From NCBI GenBank assembly GCA_021464415.1, contig CM038470.1, positions 24,143,601 through 24,207,600 of the forward strand: DNA of 64,000 nucleotides. Reading direction: 5' to 3'. Positions 1 to 11,764 of this stretch are shown in pieces. The position numbers and the translations under genes are program-made. The notes under the pieces are model-generated. The model saw only the letters and a program-made list of their open reading frames with translations. It did not search any database and was not told the origin of the DNA. How positions within the stretch are numbered: position 1 is the stretch's first letter; each line of letters opens with the position of its first letter. Source of the DNA: Lonicera japonica (lineage: Eukaryota; Streptophyta; Magnoliopsida; Dipsacales; Caprifoliaceae).

Positions 1-27
1 TTTTTTTTCATTGACTTCAATGTGTTA

Positions 28-2738
28 GGACAATACTGGAACTCCCGATGAATTTAAAAAGACTTGTTTAAAGAAAATAGGGAAAATATGGAATAATTGG
101 AAATCAGATGTGAAGAGAGTTTACTATAGATCATGCAAGACGGATGAGGAGTGGCTACAAAAATGTCCACCTAGAGTAGAGGAAGATCAATGGCCAAAAC
201 TTGTTGAATATTGGGGGTCTCGTGAAGCAAAGGTACCAATTTTTTTAAAAAAAATACATGTCACAATTATTATAGTAAATGCTTATAAGATATATTTTTG
301 TATCAAAAAAAGAGTCGAAGAAATCGTCGAAGTCGTAAAATGAAAAAGACGCCCCATACATTTGGGCGAAAGAGTCATGCAACTGTATTTCATGAGGTAT
401 ATATAAATATATAGATATTTTTGTATATAATTATATTAAGTTTATAAATATTAGTAAACTCATTTTTATGTAATTATGAAGATTATAAATAATCAATTTT
501 AATAAATGCAGATTGAGGTTGAAAAAGGTGTTAAGCCCTTGAGGATTGATGTTTACTTCAAGACACATGAGAGGAAAAATGGTGAAGCTATTGACAAGGG
601 TGCGGTAGAGGCACTGGTAATATAAATTAAATATTTATTTTAACATAATCATATTCTTAATATTAATACATTTGTCTTTACATGGTCACTTTGTCTTTTT
701 TTTTTTCTTCTAAATGTAATAATGAGTTTATTTATTTTAGTCATCAAGATGAAGGAAAAAATGAAGCAACTTCCCCCCGAGTCTATAGAGTCTATCACAT
801 GTAAAAATGACATATTCTATGTAGTTATGGGACGTGACTCAAATGGTCATTGCCGAACTTATGGGGTTGGACCTTCTCCAACTGATGTATTTGGTTTGAG
901 ACAATCTCATATTAGCAAAAAATAGTATGAGAACTTACGATCTGAGATACGAGCTGAGTTACGTTCAGAGTTGCAATCTGAGTTACGTGATGAGATATGC
1001 AATGAAGTCAATGATAGATTTTCCCTAATGGAAAATCAACTAGAGTATATGCGTAAGCTTATGGCATCATGCTCTTCTGCTGGATCTAAAGAGGTCAAAA
1101 AATACATACATCCTTAAAACATGATTGATTCAGTAGCAACATTTTTGTATATATCTTAATTAAAATTATGGTAATAGCAGGTCCCCAAGACTCCAGATGA
1201 TAATATGCCTTCTCAGACTTCTCATTTGCAGCCTCAACATGAACTAGAAGATGCAACTCAGTTTCGACCTTCATTTGTGCGACCCTAAATAAACAAATTA
1301 TCTCCATCTCCAGAGGTAATTATATATGTGGTTATTTTATAAAAATTAAATATTTTATACAATTTTTTAGTCATTTGAATAAAAAAATTATTCATAGAAT
1401 GAGCATGCACAATCAATGGCACGTGAGCTTCCAACTCCTATTGATGAAGAATTTATTGTAGCTTCAAAGCAGGTATTCATTTGTTTCTAATGATTGCCTT
1501 ATATTTTTTTAATTTATAGAAATTTTTTTTAAGATATTTGGAGATTAAATATATATATATATATGTATATATCTCCTAGTTTATTTGATGATATACACAA
1601 TGACACTTGGAGATAATATAAATATAGTTCTTATGTTATGTTATTTGGTAGCCTGAATGTAAAGTTGGTATTTTGAGTTATTTGGTTTGTACAGTTGTTT
1701 TGTTGAGTTCTTCAATTATGTTGAACAAAAATGTTAAGGAGTTGGGTTAGTGTTTTTGTTAAAATATTGGACTGTCCAAAAAATAAATAGAACTCTGCCA
1801 AAATTTTGGTACATTGTTTGTTTCTTAACAAGTGGTTTTGTGACTTTTTATTGGAATAGATTTCATATGAACCGGAATAAATACCTTATACTTTGACTTC
1901 CTAGTTTATGTTTTTCCGAAGATTGTTGTATTTAGTACACTTAAGAACATAGACATAGTTGCTATGTTGATATGCTAATATATTACACTTTTTGGGAGTT
2001 TGGTTTAGTTATGTTTGTACAGGTAATAAATGTTTTGAGATGTCCTATAAACAAGGGAGACTCTGTCAAAATTTTAGTAAGTCACTCGGACTTAAAACTC
2101 TAGATCAATTGTGTATAGATTTTTAAGTTTCTTTTGTTTGATGTATTTATTTTTTGATACTAGCTAATTAACTTTTCTAGTTATATTTAAATGCAGGATT
2201 TAAGGTTGAACGCGGATGAACCATTAGATAAGCAGACTTGGTTGACAAAGAAAAAAAAGGTACATAATTGTTTGTCTCATTAAGAAAATGTGTTCATTGT
2301 TTACATATAATTAAATTTATTTTTTTATTCTTGTTTGTAGAAAGGAAAATCAAAAAAGGATAAAAGGCAAAGGCCTTCAAATACAGGAAATGTAATAAAT
2401 ATGTGTAAGTGTTGCTTTTACCAATTAAAATATGTTTATATTTTATTAATTTAAGAACTTAAATTTTTATACATTTGTGAAAGTTGATAAACTATTTGTT
2501 GTAGGGTTATGATGTAGATCTCCTTTCTTTTGGGATACCAAAAAATATTGTGGCACAAGGATTCATTACTAGCAAGGATCCTTTGATGAAAGTTAGGGGA
2601 GTGGAATTGGGAAAAGATCTTTGTGAAGTTTATATTGAAAAAGTCTTTATGCCGAATTAACCTTTGCTTAGACCATACGATAACATGTATGTTGTTGGAG
2701 ATGCGTGTCATAAAACTGTGGCGTGGCATTATTACAAT
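28..2738 (+). pseudogene. CACTA (En/Spm) accessory gene, Transposase_24/DUF8039-like, decayed
   Basis: Several exon-like blocks separated by GT..AG introns can be read. The first (about 28-232) encodes the YYRSCKTDEEWLQKCPP stretch typical of plant En/Spm-associated (Ptta/Transposase_24) proteins and ends at an AAG|GTACC donor. Further blocks lie at about 307-395, 511-618, 742-1092 (with a heptad-like run rich in E, L and R, a likely coiled coil), 1182-1311, 2197-2262 (KKKK-rich) and 2506-2738. The last resembles the DUF8039 domain of the same family (GIPKNIVAQG, YVVGDACHKTVAWH). In-frame stops at 923-925 and 2658-2660 show it is broken. These proteins are thought to bind CACTA subterminal repeats, and such repeats follow directly at 3240-3717. 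The 5' part of the gene and the transposase partner lie outside the window. Family assignment is from recognised motifs; exon limits are my inference. Confidence 0.7.
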
Positions 2739-3239
2739 GTATGGGTTTAGTTTTTTGTTTAATATGGGTAATTACGCTAAATATATATAAGTTACGTACT
2801 AACTCATTTTAATTTTGTTTCTTGTAGGTAACAGGTGATGTCTGAGATAAGGTAGACAAAATATTAAGCGGCAAGACACTTTTGTTCAAATTAACTTTAG
2901 GGTCCTATTTTATATTTATTTTCGTTTAGGCGTCTAATTTAGTGGATTATGTTTAAAGAAAAAATTTGTCTTATTTACCTTTATCTTTTGTTTTGGAAAG
3001 TTAATGCAATGAATTTTATTGGTATAGACTTGGTTATGCAATGACTTTAATGTATGATGATGGATGCTTTATTTTATAAAAATGTTGATATTTTCTTCAC
3101 TTCGGGTGCTAATTTTTTAAATGAATTTTAGGATTACAAATGGAATGGATGTTATTGCCTTATAACTTGAATAAAATGTATTGTGGAAGAAATTGTAGAA
3201 TACTTTTAATAATATTGAGAAATATGATGCAAATACTAA

Positions 3240-3717
3240 TTTTCGGCATTTAATAAGTGCCACAATTGCTAACCTTTTATACACTCAAATAAATGCAACA
3301 AAAAATTTTCCCAGCATTTATATAATTGTCGAAATAAGGATTTCTCGGCATTTGAAGACTGCAGTAAAAAAGCTTTCCCAGTATTATAAGGATTGCAGCA
3401 AAAAGACTTTTTCAGGATTTATACAATTGACATTAAAAAGTTTTCTCAGCATTAGACAAATGCAGTAAAAAAATAGTATTCTTGGTATTTATACAAATGC
3501 CACAAATGCACTTTTGCTGGCATTTTCGACAAGTGTTGCGAACAAATGCCGCGAATCTTTCTCGGCATTTTCTAAAATACCGCTGTTCTTTTACGACATC
3601 GGCTTTTAAGGTATATCGTCAAATGCCGCAAAAAATGCCGCAAAAAGTTTTTGCGGCATTATTACTACTTATTGCGGCATTTGACTGGTGCCGAGAAAAG
3701 CCCATTTTCTCATAATG
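3240..3717. mobile_element. CACTA 3' subterminal repeat region and terminus
   Basis: Short motifs of the type TTCTCGGCATTT and TTTTTGCGGCATT, and their reverse complements (AAATGCCGCAAAAA), occur every 30-60 bp from about 3240 to 3695 in both orientations. Such clusters are the subterminal binding sites of CACTA transposons. The outermost bases at 3705-3717, read inward on the minus strand, are CATTATGAGAAAA, one or two changes from the usual CACTA-type end. This fixes the 3' end of the element at 3717. The 5' end lies before the window. Confidence 0.7.
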
Positions 3718-3770
3718 ATAGCTGATTGAACCGGTGATCTACTTACTTAGCTTAGTCCATTTACCATATT

Positions 3771-4330
3771 AGTGTTTGGGTTAGATTTGATAATTGTGAT
3801 ACATATTTCAATTTCTTTTTTAAACAAGAATTTGTAAATTTTGATAAACAAGTTAGCACTGTTTAAAAGAAAAAAAAAATAGAAGTTATCACTACTCAAC
3901 ACAAACCTTAAAACAAACATATATCTTTTAAAATATAATCAACTGTAATAATTAAGGGGAAAAAAGCTTTTTATAAACCAAACAAAAAAAATTATTTTTC
4001 CAGCCTCTCATCGTTCGTATAATTCTAGGGTTTATATTTGTTGATCGACCCAATCCATAAAAAAATGATAGTGTTTTTAGTAAAGAGTTTTGAATAGGTG
4101 ATTTTGTTTATATCCGCTCAATCTTACAGTCCATCTACCCTAAAAAGAAGGATAGTTATTTTTTGTGATTATTTATACCAAAAATATTCTTGTAAGTTTA
4201 CCCAGTTAAGTTATTTATTACTATGTATTTAAAGAAATACAATTGCCTAAGATACCCATCTTCCCTATTTTATTATAATCTTAATTCACCCCCACACATC
4301 TTAAATAAATTAGACATTAATATATATATA
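3771..4330. repeat. Spacer module V, copy 1 (pairs with 19686-20100)
   Basis: This stretch aligns by eye with 19686-20100 in the same orientation. Shared landmarks include AAACAAGTTAGCA, a lysine-codon-like AAAAGCTT/AGAGCTTCTCATAAAC block, CCTC.TCATTCATATAATTCT and GGTAAAGAGTTTTTAATAGG. No reading frame is present. It looks like duplicated spacer of the subtilase cluster. Confidence 0.55.
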
Positions 4331-4529
4331 TATATATCCCCCCCCCTAAATATGTAATCAACTACTAATAGTAATAGCAATTCATTTCACCATTCACAAT
4401 TATCAACCTTTAAAATTATGAACACTGATACATCCAGCAAAATTGATTGGCGACCAAAAAATTAGGATGAACAGTAACAACCAACAAAAAAAGGGTGAAA
4501 AGAGATGAAAGTAAGACTAAATTTATGTT

Positions 4530-4750
4530 CACAAGCACACGAATAAGTTGATAATATAAGGTGAAAGAAAGGTCGATCTCACAAATACTCAAACAATATG
4601 TTTTATAATTACCTTGTTAATTTTTCACTAAATTCTTAATCTAACCAAAATAATGTTGGAGTAAAATAAAATAAGTAAAACAAAGTAAAGCAAAGTAATG
4701 AAAGTAAATTAAATAATATTAAGTGAGATAACGAAGTTCAGTACTTTTCT
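4530..4750. repeat. LTR-like fragment, homologous to 48610-48850
   Basis: The segment shares long blocks with 48610-48850, for example CAAACAATAT.TTTTATAATTA and AAATTAAATAATATTAAGT. Its leading part has the layout of the LTR edge at 33000 (cytosine-rich 'CAAG..C', 'ATAATA', then 'GTCGA/TC..CACA'). This suggests the U5-side end of a minus-strand Ty3-gypsy LTR. No coding sequence adjoins it. The lineage is uncertain. Confidence 0.45.
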
Positions 4751-7431
4751 AAATTCAGCCATCTCGGGGTCCATTTCTCACACACTCCATCCCCCTTACC
4801 CTATTGTTTACTTTCTTATTACACTTATCTTCCATTTCTCATATATATTCATTCATATTTGGCCAAGAAAGAAGGAGAGCGTGGTGTAAATAAAAAAAGA
4901 TAAGAAATATTTGAGTGCTTCATATTTTTCGTCTTTTTGTATTATTGTTTCATTTGAGGAAGGAAATGAAAAATTACAAATGCTGAGTAATTAACCTAGG
5001 TGAGTTATTCTTTGATTATTTGTAAAAATCCTTTTGTGGTTATAGCAGAAAATAAACCTTAATCGTTTATAAATTTTAATTTTGAAAAATCTGTTTAATC
5101 TTGTCTAGCATGAATCAAATAAATCAATAAATCAAACATAATATCAACACCAGAATTAACGAAGTATCCTTGCAGTGCAGAGCTAATCATCAAAAGAAAA
5201 TTTTACTATAATAAACACAAGAGGTACAGACTTGATTAATCATTAAGCGACACATACGTATAGTCTTGAATCACTCAAGAACAGCTTCTAGATGTCACGT
5301 TTAGTGCAACAACTTCCTCCTTGAATCACTCAATTTGGAATACAACGTATCACACGCCTTGAACTCGTTCCGATCTCCTTGACAGCATCGCGCTTCAATA
5401 ACGGATTTTGGGATTTAGTGTTCTTTGATGAAGAACACTTAATTTGGTATAGAGTTTGGTTCAACCCTAGGTGGTGTGATGTAAAATTGCTCTTTAAAAA
5501 GTGTATAAATTAATCTTAAAAGACCATTAAATGGTATGAGACCTTAGGAGTTAATTTATAAAAAATAAAAGGTCCAACTCCTAGTTGAAATAGGTAACTT
5601 ACCATATTAAAACAAGTTTTACGATAAAAATAATGTATGCAGAAAAATGGTGCTAGACCGATTTAGGTTAGCAAAAGCTAGACTGGTCCACCCTTTTGGA
5701 AAATTACTGAACATTGTTACTGCCGAACCAATCCAAACTAAGTACTTGTACTGGTCCGATTTCTGGAATTAGTTTTTCTAAGGATTTTCATGCCGAACCG
5801 GTCCGCAAATAGATTTTGTACCTGTCCAAATTACTTTCAGTCCAGTTTTGCATTAAAGGAGTTCCAAATCACTTGGGAAACTTTTTAGCCTTAATTACTT
5901 TAAGATTAAGATGTTTCTGTTCACGATTTGAAATCTTTTAACATGTTTAAAAATGCTTTTGAAAAATAATAGACACCTCCTAAAGTTGGAAACCAAATTC
6001 CTTCCCAAGTTTACCAATCATAATCTTCAAAGTATGATTCTTGATAACTTTTTGCTTAACTTTGTCACTTGTAGTCTTCAAAGATGATCTCACTTGACAC
6101 ATTAACCTTACAAATAAGTTGTTTTTTTGTCGAAGGAATAAGCGAACATACAATTGACCTTACAGGAGATAAAATTTGTAGAGTGTTGAGAGAAATTCTT
6201 GTCTCACTTTACTCACATATTTGGAGATATTAAAGGAGCCATTTTATTATATGTTTTATTCTTCTTTTTTTATGGAAGGCTAATCTCCCTTTCAAGGGAA
6301 GAGATGAAACCCTATTTTTATTTATAATTTAAAATTTTATAGTATTGCATAAATATACTAATTTGTGATTTTATTAAATAAGATCTTTGAATTACTCTAC
6401 ATACTAAAGGTGATCCAACTTTGGTTTTATATTTGACTTAAGAGATGAATTACACACCATAGGATTTTCTTGAGTTCATTTTGTTTTCCAAATTTATCTT
6501 CTAGTTCTTGAGTGTTAATGTGAATGAGTTACAACCTCATATTATTATTATTTCTAAAAGAAGAAAATATGGATCTTGAAGGGAAAAATCTCTTATAAAC
6601 AAATAAATTGTCAAATACAATTTGATTAGTTTTTGGGTTCACTCTACATACCATAGGTGATTCCATTTGATCAAACTAATATATAATTTATTTTGGGTAT
6701 ATATGTGCAATAATATATCTTTCTATATATATCCATTGATAATTTAGTAGTGGATTCTTAACTGTTGAAATCCCTACACATTATTTTTCCAAAACCACTC
6801 TCTACTATCATTTCATTTTATTACTATTAATTATTCCTAATAAAAGCAAGCATTTAGCGAACAAAAAAAATGATATTTATTCTGAATCTACTATTTTCTC
6901 AATTTTGTTTTCATCGATTCCTAAACAACTCCCATTGATTTGATACCTTGCAACTACTATCTACATTATTAATATATTTTATAGGTACATAATTAAGGAT
7001 TTTTGATTGAGTTATTTTGAGCGACGAGGATAACTCGCCATCATTTTTCCTTCTTTAAATTGTGCCATCATTTGTTTGGTGCAATTGGGACGGTCTTTAA
7101 CATGGATTTAATTAGGCTAACTATAATTAGACTAAAATTTTAATCTAATTACTTATGTTGTAGTTCCAAGGTGTATGATGCCCTTGATTGTTTCAGTCTA
7201 ATTTTAGGGATTTGCATTATTTTTGTGATGGTTTTAATTTATATTTAGTCGACATTAATTGTAGTCTAATTGAATATTATATATATAGGTTTGATAACCC
7301 TGTGTTAATATGATCAGTGGTTTGACAATTCCGTGTTATTAACGATTAATACATAAAAGACTTTGGAAAGTACATTTGGGTCAACAGAAAATCTCATGGT
7401 ATGTAAATCATCTCTGTAAGCCCAGTTTAAA
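4751..7431. other. Non-coding AT-rich spacer
   Basis: No reading frame with recognisable homology was found on either strand. At 5660-5850 there is a loosely repeated GACCGGTTC/GGTCCG phrase. Two related phrases, CTCTACATACTAAAGGTGAT (about 6396) and CTCTACATACCATAGGTGAT (about 6643), hint at an old insertion. Nothing further is supported. Confidence 0.5.
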
Positions 7432-7556
7432 TGTTGAGACTATCAATCCCACATCAGAAGAGTAGAGTGTGGATAATTATAATTCAATATATAAGATCTA
7501 GGGCCTACTCCACTTATTGTCAATTGGTTTTAGGTTGGATGCTCCAAAATCTAACA
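7432..7556 (+). repeat. TRIM 5' LTR
   Basis: 125 bp, TG..CA ends, followed by the tRNA-Met-type primer site. Confidence 0.9.
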
Positions 7557-7682
7557 TGGTATTAGAGGAATAGATCCCCGCTGTTCGGGCTCACCGTTCA
7601 AAAGAAACGGCCGTCGTGGGCTCCACGTCACCCAATCAATCCACGTGTTGGGCTAAAAAATTACTCCACACGTGAGGGGGCG

Positions 7683-7807
7683 TGTTGAGACTATCAATCC
7701 CACATCGGAAGAGTGAAGAGTGGATAATCATAATTCAATATATAAGATCTAGGGGCTACTCCACTTATTGCCAATTAGTTTTAGGTTGGATGCTCCGAAA
7801 TCTAACA
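7683..7807 (+). repeat. TRIM 3' LTR
   Basis: 125 bp, TG..CA ends, preceded by the polypurine tract. Same length as the 5' LTR with no indel. Confidence 0.9.
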
Positions 7808-9391
7808 ATAAAGACCAAATACAGGATACCTATCGTATTTGGAACACTTATAGTATGTGGTGCGATCCAAAACTTATATTTTAAAGAAAGTTTACAAATG
7901 GGTATAAATCGTCCAATAATAAAATAATTTAAATCATAAATAAAAGTGCGACTTCATCTCTTTCATTAAAATGGAGATTAATTAGCATAGCATGTTAATA
8001 GAGATGAACAGATAATATAATAGAAATGGTTCCAAATATATCTCCGATATGAAGTGAAAGAATTAAAGAGACTTCACCCTTTAATACTTCATTCTCTCCC
8101 CGTGTATATATCTCACAATTTCTATCCTACCGATAAAAATCTCAAGTGGGTAAATAGAAAATAATGCAAGAAAATATATGGATTCATAGGAGCAAAGCAA
8201 GAACACTGCCTAGCTGCTCGGCCGGACTGGCCTAACTGTCGGACTTTTGTTTTGTGTTATTCTTTCTTCTGCTTTTGCTGAATGCATGGATTCATAGGAG
8301 CAAAGCAAGAAAGAATTGAATGAAGAAGAAATGAGAATTCGATCTGGGAAATATGTGTTTTTGACTTGGAAGGCTTTGAGTGAAGAGTTGGATTAATTGG
8401 TGGGCTATATGTTAAAAGAGGGGTTAAATATATGGGAAGGTGGTAATAATGGAGAGAGAGAGAGAGAGAGAGAGAGATGTGGGGGTGAGGGAACGGAAAA
8501 AAAGAGAAGGAAAAAAATTTTTAGGAGATAGAAAATTATATATGGAGATGGAGTGGGGCCTAGGCTTGCACAACTATAGTAACTATTTGAGTTCGTAGCA
8601 CTTTATTTCGCGCGATTTCATCGTACCATTTACAATTATTATGAAAACATAAATTATATATAAATAACTATTTATATCATAAAATGGGTCTAGCGAAATG
8701 TAAATTTGGTGCAGAGAATTAATAATTACAAATATAGGCTTATTGATGGGAGAGAAAAGGCCGGGGGTGGGGAGGGGGAGGGGGTTGTTAAGTCTATAAA
8801 TCCCTAGATTATAAATATATATGGAGAAAAGTCATGTTCAAGTGTGTTGAGAGTATTTTTTTGTTGCATATGTGTGTTATATTGTGATTGATTTCATATT
8901 TTAATGTGATTGATTTGATATTTTAATGTGAGAGAATATATATCTAAGCGCCCATATTCACTATACACCATTATGAGTCTTTAGATAGGGAGAGTTCTGA
9001 GGAAAACTTTGTGCTGATCATGGTCCTTAACAATATAGAATATTTTTGTCAATCTTTCTTGGCTTAATTTACGGTACAAAATGAGGTCTATGGTATAAAT
9101 ATTCACTTTCCAAATAGGTGAGCAGGATTCAAAGTCGGATAAGTTTATAATTTACGGTACTATATGTAGCTTATTTTAGTTAATAAAATTTATATACTCA
9201 TTTACTTAATATAATTTACTTAATTGATCACCTATATTGGATAGCATGGCGGTAAAAAGGTAATAAACGTACATTTGATCTCTTTATTTAATTATTATTT
9301 TAGCAAGTGGAATGAATCCAATTTATTATAATACATAGGACATTTATTTTAATTTTATTCCTTGCTAGAACCTCCACACATCTCCTCAACT
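7808..9391. other. Spacer 3' of the subtilase gene, with short direct repeat and GA run
   Basis: No credible coding region. A 26-bp direct repeat (ATGGATTCATAGGAGCAAAG plus six bases) occurs at 8178-8203 and 8286-8311, 108 bp apart. A (GA)12 microsatellite lies at 8452-8476. Between about 9310 and 9355 there are AATAAA-like hexamers in minus-strand sense (TTTATT on the plus strand), possible polyadenylation signals for the subtilase. Confidence 0.5.
8763..8784 (+). other. G-quadruplex-type tract
   Basis: Four runs of 5, 4, 5 and 5 guanines are separated by single T, A and A bases. This matches the strictest G4 pattern (runs of three or more G with loops of 1-7) and stands out in AT-rich surroundings. 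It lies about 600 bp beyond the subtilase stop codon, on the strand opposite the transcript. A biological role is not shown. Confidence 0.7.
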
Positions 9392-11671
9392 TCAAGCCAA
9401 TGTCACAGACATCTGGCTCCTAACAGCATGCCTAGATGAAGCCCATGTCAAATATCCTTGAATAATTGCTGGGGTGGTCACAGCTCGGCTAAAAGTCACG
9501 GTATATGTCAGTTGTTGGTTGACCCCGGTAAAGTCGAGCCTATTCGGAGTGACAACTACATTAACTTGTGGTTGTATAGTGACTGTCACAGTGTACGATG
9601 AAATGGCATCACCAACATTAGTCACCGTCCTTGTATATGACTGAGGAGAAGACGTGAGCCTGATCGAAAATGAAGGATAGTTTAGCTGAGCTTCAGGTAT
9701 CGCAAATCCAGGGGAACAGGTTATTGGGCGTCGTGCGATAATGGTAACTTGTTGGTTCGTGTAACCTAATCCACACAAGTAACGAATGTAATCATCTGGT
9801 TGAATGTCGTAAACCAACCCTGGATCGTTCGCACTTGATGGGATGACATGGCCAGCTCCAAGCTCATAATAGTTTGCCTGTTGTTTGTTTTGGTTAGTAA
9901 TAACATTGCCATCGTTGTTGGACAAGCTGGAGGTAGTCATAATAGCTGACTTAATGGCCGCTGGAGACCAACTTGGGTGCATGGTTTTTAGAAGGGCCGC
10001 AGTTCCACTTAAATGAGGGCAAGCCATTGATGTGCCTGAATCAATGTTAAATGTTGCTCTTGTGGTGGTGCCATCAACAGAAAACGGCCATGCAGCTAGA
10101 ATGTTTCTACCAGGGCCAATAATGTCTGGTTTTAGAATGCCTGGGCTGGCTTGGTTTGGACCTCTTGAAGAGAACGAAGTGACCTCTGGTGCACCATTTA
10201 CCCCTAATATAGTTCCTCTGAATGAAATAGTTGCTTGTGGTAATGGAGTTGTGTTTATATAGGTCTTGATTGTTGTCCCATCTCTGTAACTTACAAGTGT
10301 TGCTGGGAGAACGTGCGCTTCTGCAGGAATACTGTCGCCGTTGATTTCTTCATTCACGAGAATCATGGCAGCGCCACCAGCATTCCTCACATTTTGCCCT
10401 TTAGCTACTCTTCCAATGTTACCGCCATCATCGCACAATACCACCATTCCTCTGACATTAACATTGTTGAATGCGTTTGCGAAGCACCATGCAGCTTGTT
10501 GATTTCCAGTCCAACCGAGGTAGACAAGAGGCAACAACGTTGAAGGAAAATTATTAGGCTGTGAAAGTGACTCCCCATTGAGTTCAACCCTATTTCCAAG
10601 CACCGCTGTTGCCCTTATATTTCTATCAATAGTGCTAGCACCAACAGTGAGAGCCCACGGATATTCATTTGATAATGAAGCTGTAGTTGGCCCATCATTT
10701 CCAGCAGAACAACTTACGAAAATCCCTCTTTGAATAGCCGAAAATGTGCCGATAGCAAGTTCGCTATTATAGAAAGGGGTTGAACCAACACCTATGGACA
10801 TAGAAATCAAATCAACGCCGTCACCAATTGCGGCGTCCATCCCTGCCAATATTGTAGCTCCAGGACATGCTGTTGCGGAACACACTTTGTAGATAGCCAA
10901 GTGAGCAAGAGGTGCAATGCCACTAGCCGTACCAGTTGCTTGACCAAATACATTGGCCCCACTCACAAAGTTACCTGCTGCTATGCCTGCTACGTGGCTC
11001 CCGTGCCCGTTTGTGTCCGCCGGTGTATCACCAGTAAAAAAGGTCCTCGCTCCAATCAATTTATTATTGCAGGTGGTGCTGGGGAGATCACACCTCCCTC
11101 TCCATCTTGCTGGCGGTGGTGGAACTCCATTGCTGCTAAACGAAGGGTGGTCTAGAGCAATTCCTGTGTCCAGGACTCCAATAATCATTCCCCTCCCTTG
11201 ATTTGAGTCCCTCCATAACCCTGTATTTTGTTGCAATCCTAAGAAGGTAGGGCTACGACTGCTGTGTAAGGAATAAACTTTCTCGGGTGCTGCAGACACA
11301 AACCCGTCTTTCTTGGCCATGGTTTCTACTTCCTCCGGTGTCAATCTTGCTGCAAAGCCCGACAATACATGACGGTAGCAATGAACCATGCGTGTTCTGC
11401 GTTGGGCGTAGGCAATTGTTGCTGGCAAAAACGAGTAATACAAGCTTTCTAGCTCTGGGAATTGAAGGGAATCGGCTTTACCATATGGCAAATCTACATG
11501 GACAATGTAATTTTGTAGATGGGTATTGTTTGTGACACTCATACCTGATGAATGTAATTCAAGGTCTTCATTTTCACTCCTTGGCAATGAAATTTTTGGG
11601 TCCAGAGCTATAGAGGGGTAAAGGCTAAACATGCAAGTGACAGTGAGAGTGAGAAGGATAAGGGAAGCCAT
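9392..11671 (-). CDS. Subtilisin-like serine protease (subtilase, SBT1/P69-like), intact
   Basis: A single uninterrupted 759-residue reading frame has the full plant subtilase (peptidase S8) layout. Residues 1-22 form a hydrophobic signal peptide. An inhibitor I9 propeptide runs about 54-136 (from YIVHV to the HSSRSP boundary). The catalytic domain has Asp168 (VLDTG), His223 (NGHGSHVAG), oxyanion-hole Asn325 (SAGNDGP) and Ser548 (SGTSMACPH). A protease-associated insert lies at about 372-475, and a C-terminal fibronectin-III-like domain at about 665-755 (YTRTVTNVG). All catalytic residues are present and the length is normal for the family. Such enzymes are secreted to the apoplast and mature by loss of the propeptide; substrates cannot be told from sequence. 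The start at 11671 gives the signal peptide directly and sits about 85 bp after a TATA box. Intronless structure and resemblance to tomato P69-type proteins point to SBT1, but subgroup is inference. It is the only intact member of a broken local cluster. Confidence 0.96.
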   Translation of the reverse strand: MASLILLTLTVTCMFSLYPSIALDPKISLPRSENEDLELHSSGMSVTNNTHLQNYIVHVDLPYGKADSLQFPELESLYYSFLPATIAYAQRRTRMVHCYRHVLSGFAARLTPEEVETMAKKDGFVSAAPEKVYSLHSSRSPTFLGLQQNTGLWRDSNQGRGMIIGVLDTGIALDHPSFSSNGVPPPPARWRGRCDLPSTTCNNKLIGARTFFTGDTPADTNGHGSHVAGIAAGNFVSGANVFGQATGTASGIAPLAHLAIYKVCSATACPGATILAGMDAAIGDGVDLISMSIGVGSTPFYNSELAIGTFSAIQRGIFVSCSAGNDGPTTASLSNEYPWALTVGASTIDRNIRATAVLGNRVELNGESLSQPNNFPSTLLPLVYLGWTGNQQAAWCFANAFNNVNVRGMVVLCDDGGNIGRVAKGQNVRNAGGAAMILVNEEINGDSIPAEAHVLPATLVSYRDGTTIKTYINTTPLPQATISFRGTILGVNGAPEVTSFSSRGPNQASPGILKPDIIGPGRNILAAWPFSVDGTTTRATFNIDSGTSMACPHLSGTAALLKTMHPSWSPAAIKSAIMTTSSLSNNDGNVITNQNKQQANYYELGAGHVIPSSANDPGLVYDIQPDDYIRYLCGLGYTNQQVTIIARRPITCSPGFAIPEAQLNYPSFSIRLTSSPQSYTRTVTNVGDAISSYTVTVTIQPQVNVVVTPNRLDFTGVNQQLTYTVTFSRAVTTPAIIQGYLTWASSRHAVRSQMSVTLA

Positions 11672-11755
11672 GATCTATAGCTTGTGTTGTGAATGAATAT
11701 TAAAGAGCTTTAGAATATATGGTAGTGGTGAGATACAACAGCAACAAAGTGTGTG

Positions 11756-11764
11756 TATTTATAG
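11756..11764 (-). promoter_or_regulatory. TATA box of the subtilase gene
   Basis: Minus strand reads CTATAAATA, a canonical plant TATA box, 85-93 bp upstream of the ATG. This implies a 5' leader of roughly 55-60 nt. Confidence 0.7.

Larger units (their letters stand above)
7432..7807 (+). mobile_element. Complete TRIM (short non-coding LTR retrotransposon)
   Basis: Two 125-bp direct repeats (7432-7556 and 7683-7807) both start TGTTGAGACT and end ATCTAACA. By eye they differ at 9 positions, about 93% identical. The 5' LTR is followed directly by TGGTATTAGAG (7557-7567), one mismatch from the plant initiator tRNA-Met primer site. The 3' LTR is preceded by a purine tract, GTGAGGGGGCG (7672-7682). 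The 126-bp interior has no coding capacity. Flanking pentamers TTAAA (7427-7431) and ATAAA (7808-7812) are a near-match target-site duplication. Size and layout fit terminal-repeat retrotransposons in miniature, which depend on other elements for mobility. The LTR divergence implies an insertion much older than the Athila element at 32.9 kb. Confidence 0.9.

Noticed and set aside
7432..7807. Cassandra (5S-bearing TRIM)
   Set aside because: The LTRs lack any 5S rRNA-like promoter sequence that I could recognise.
10032..11535. Several plus-strand open frames across the subtilase gene
   Set aside because: They are antisense shadows of the intact minus-strand frame, with no independent domain or promoter.
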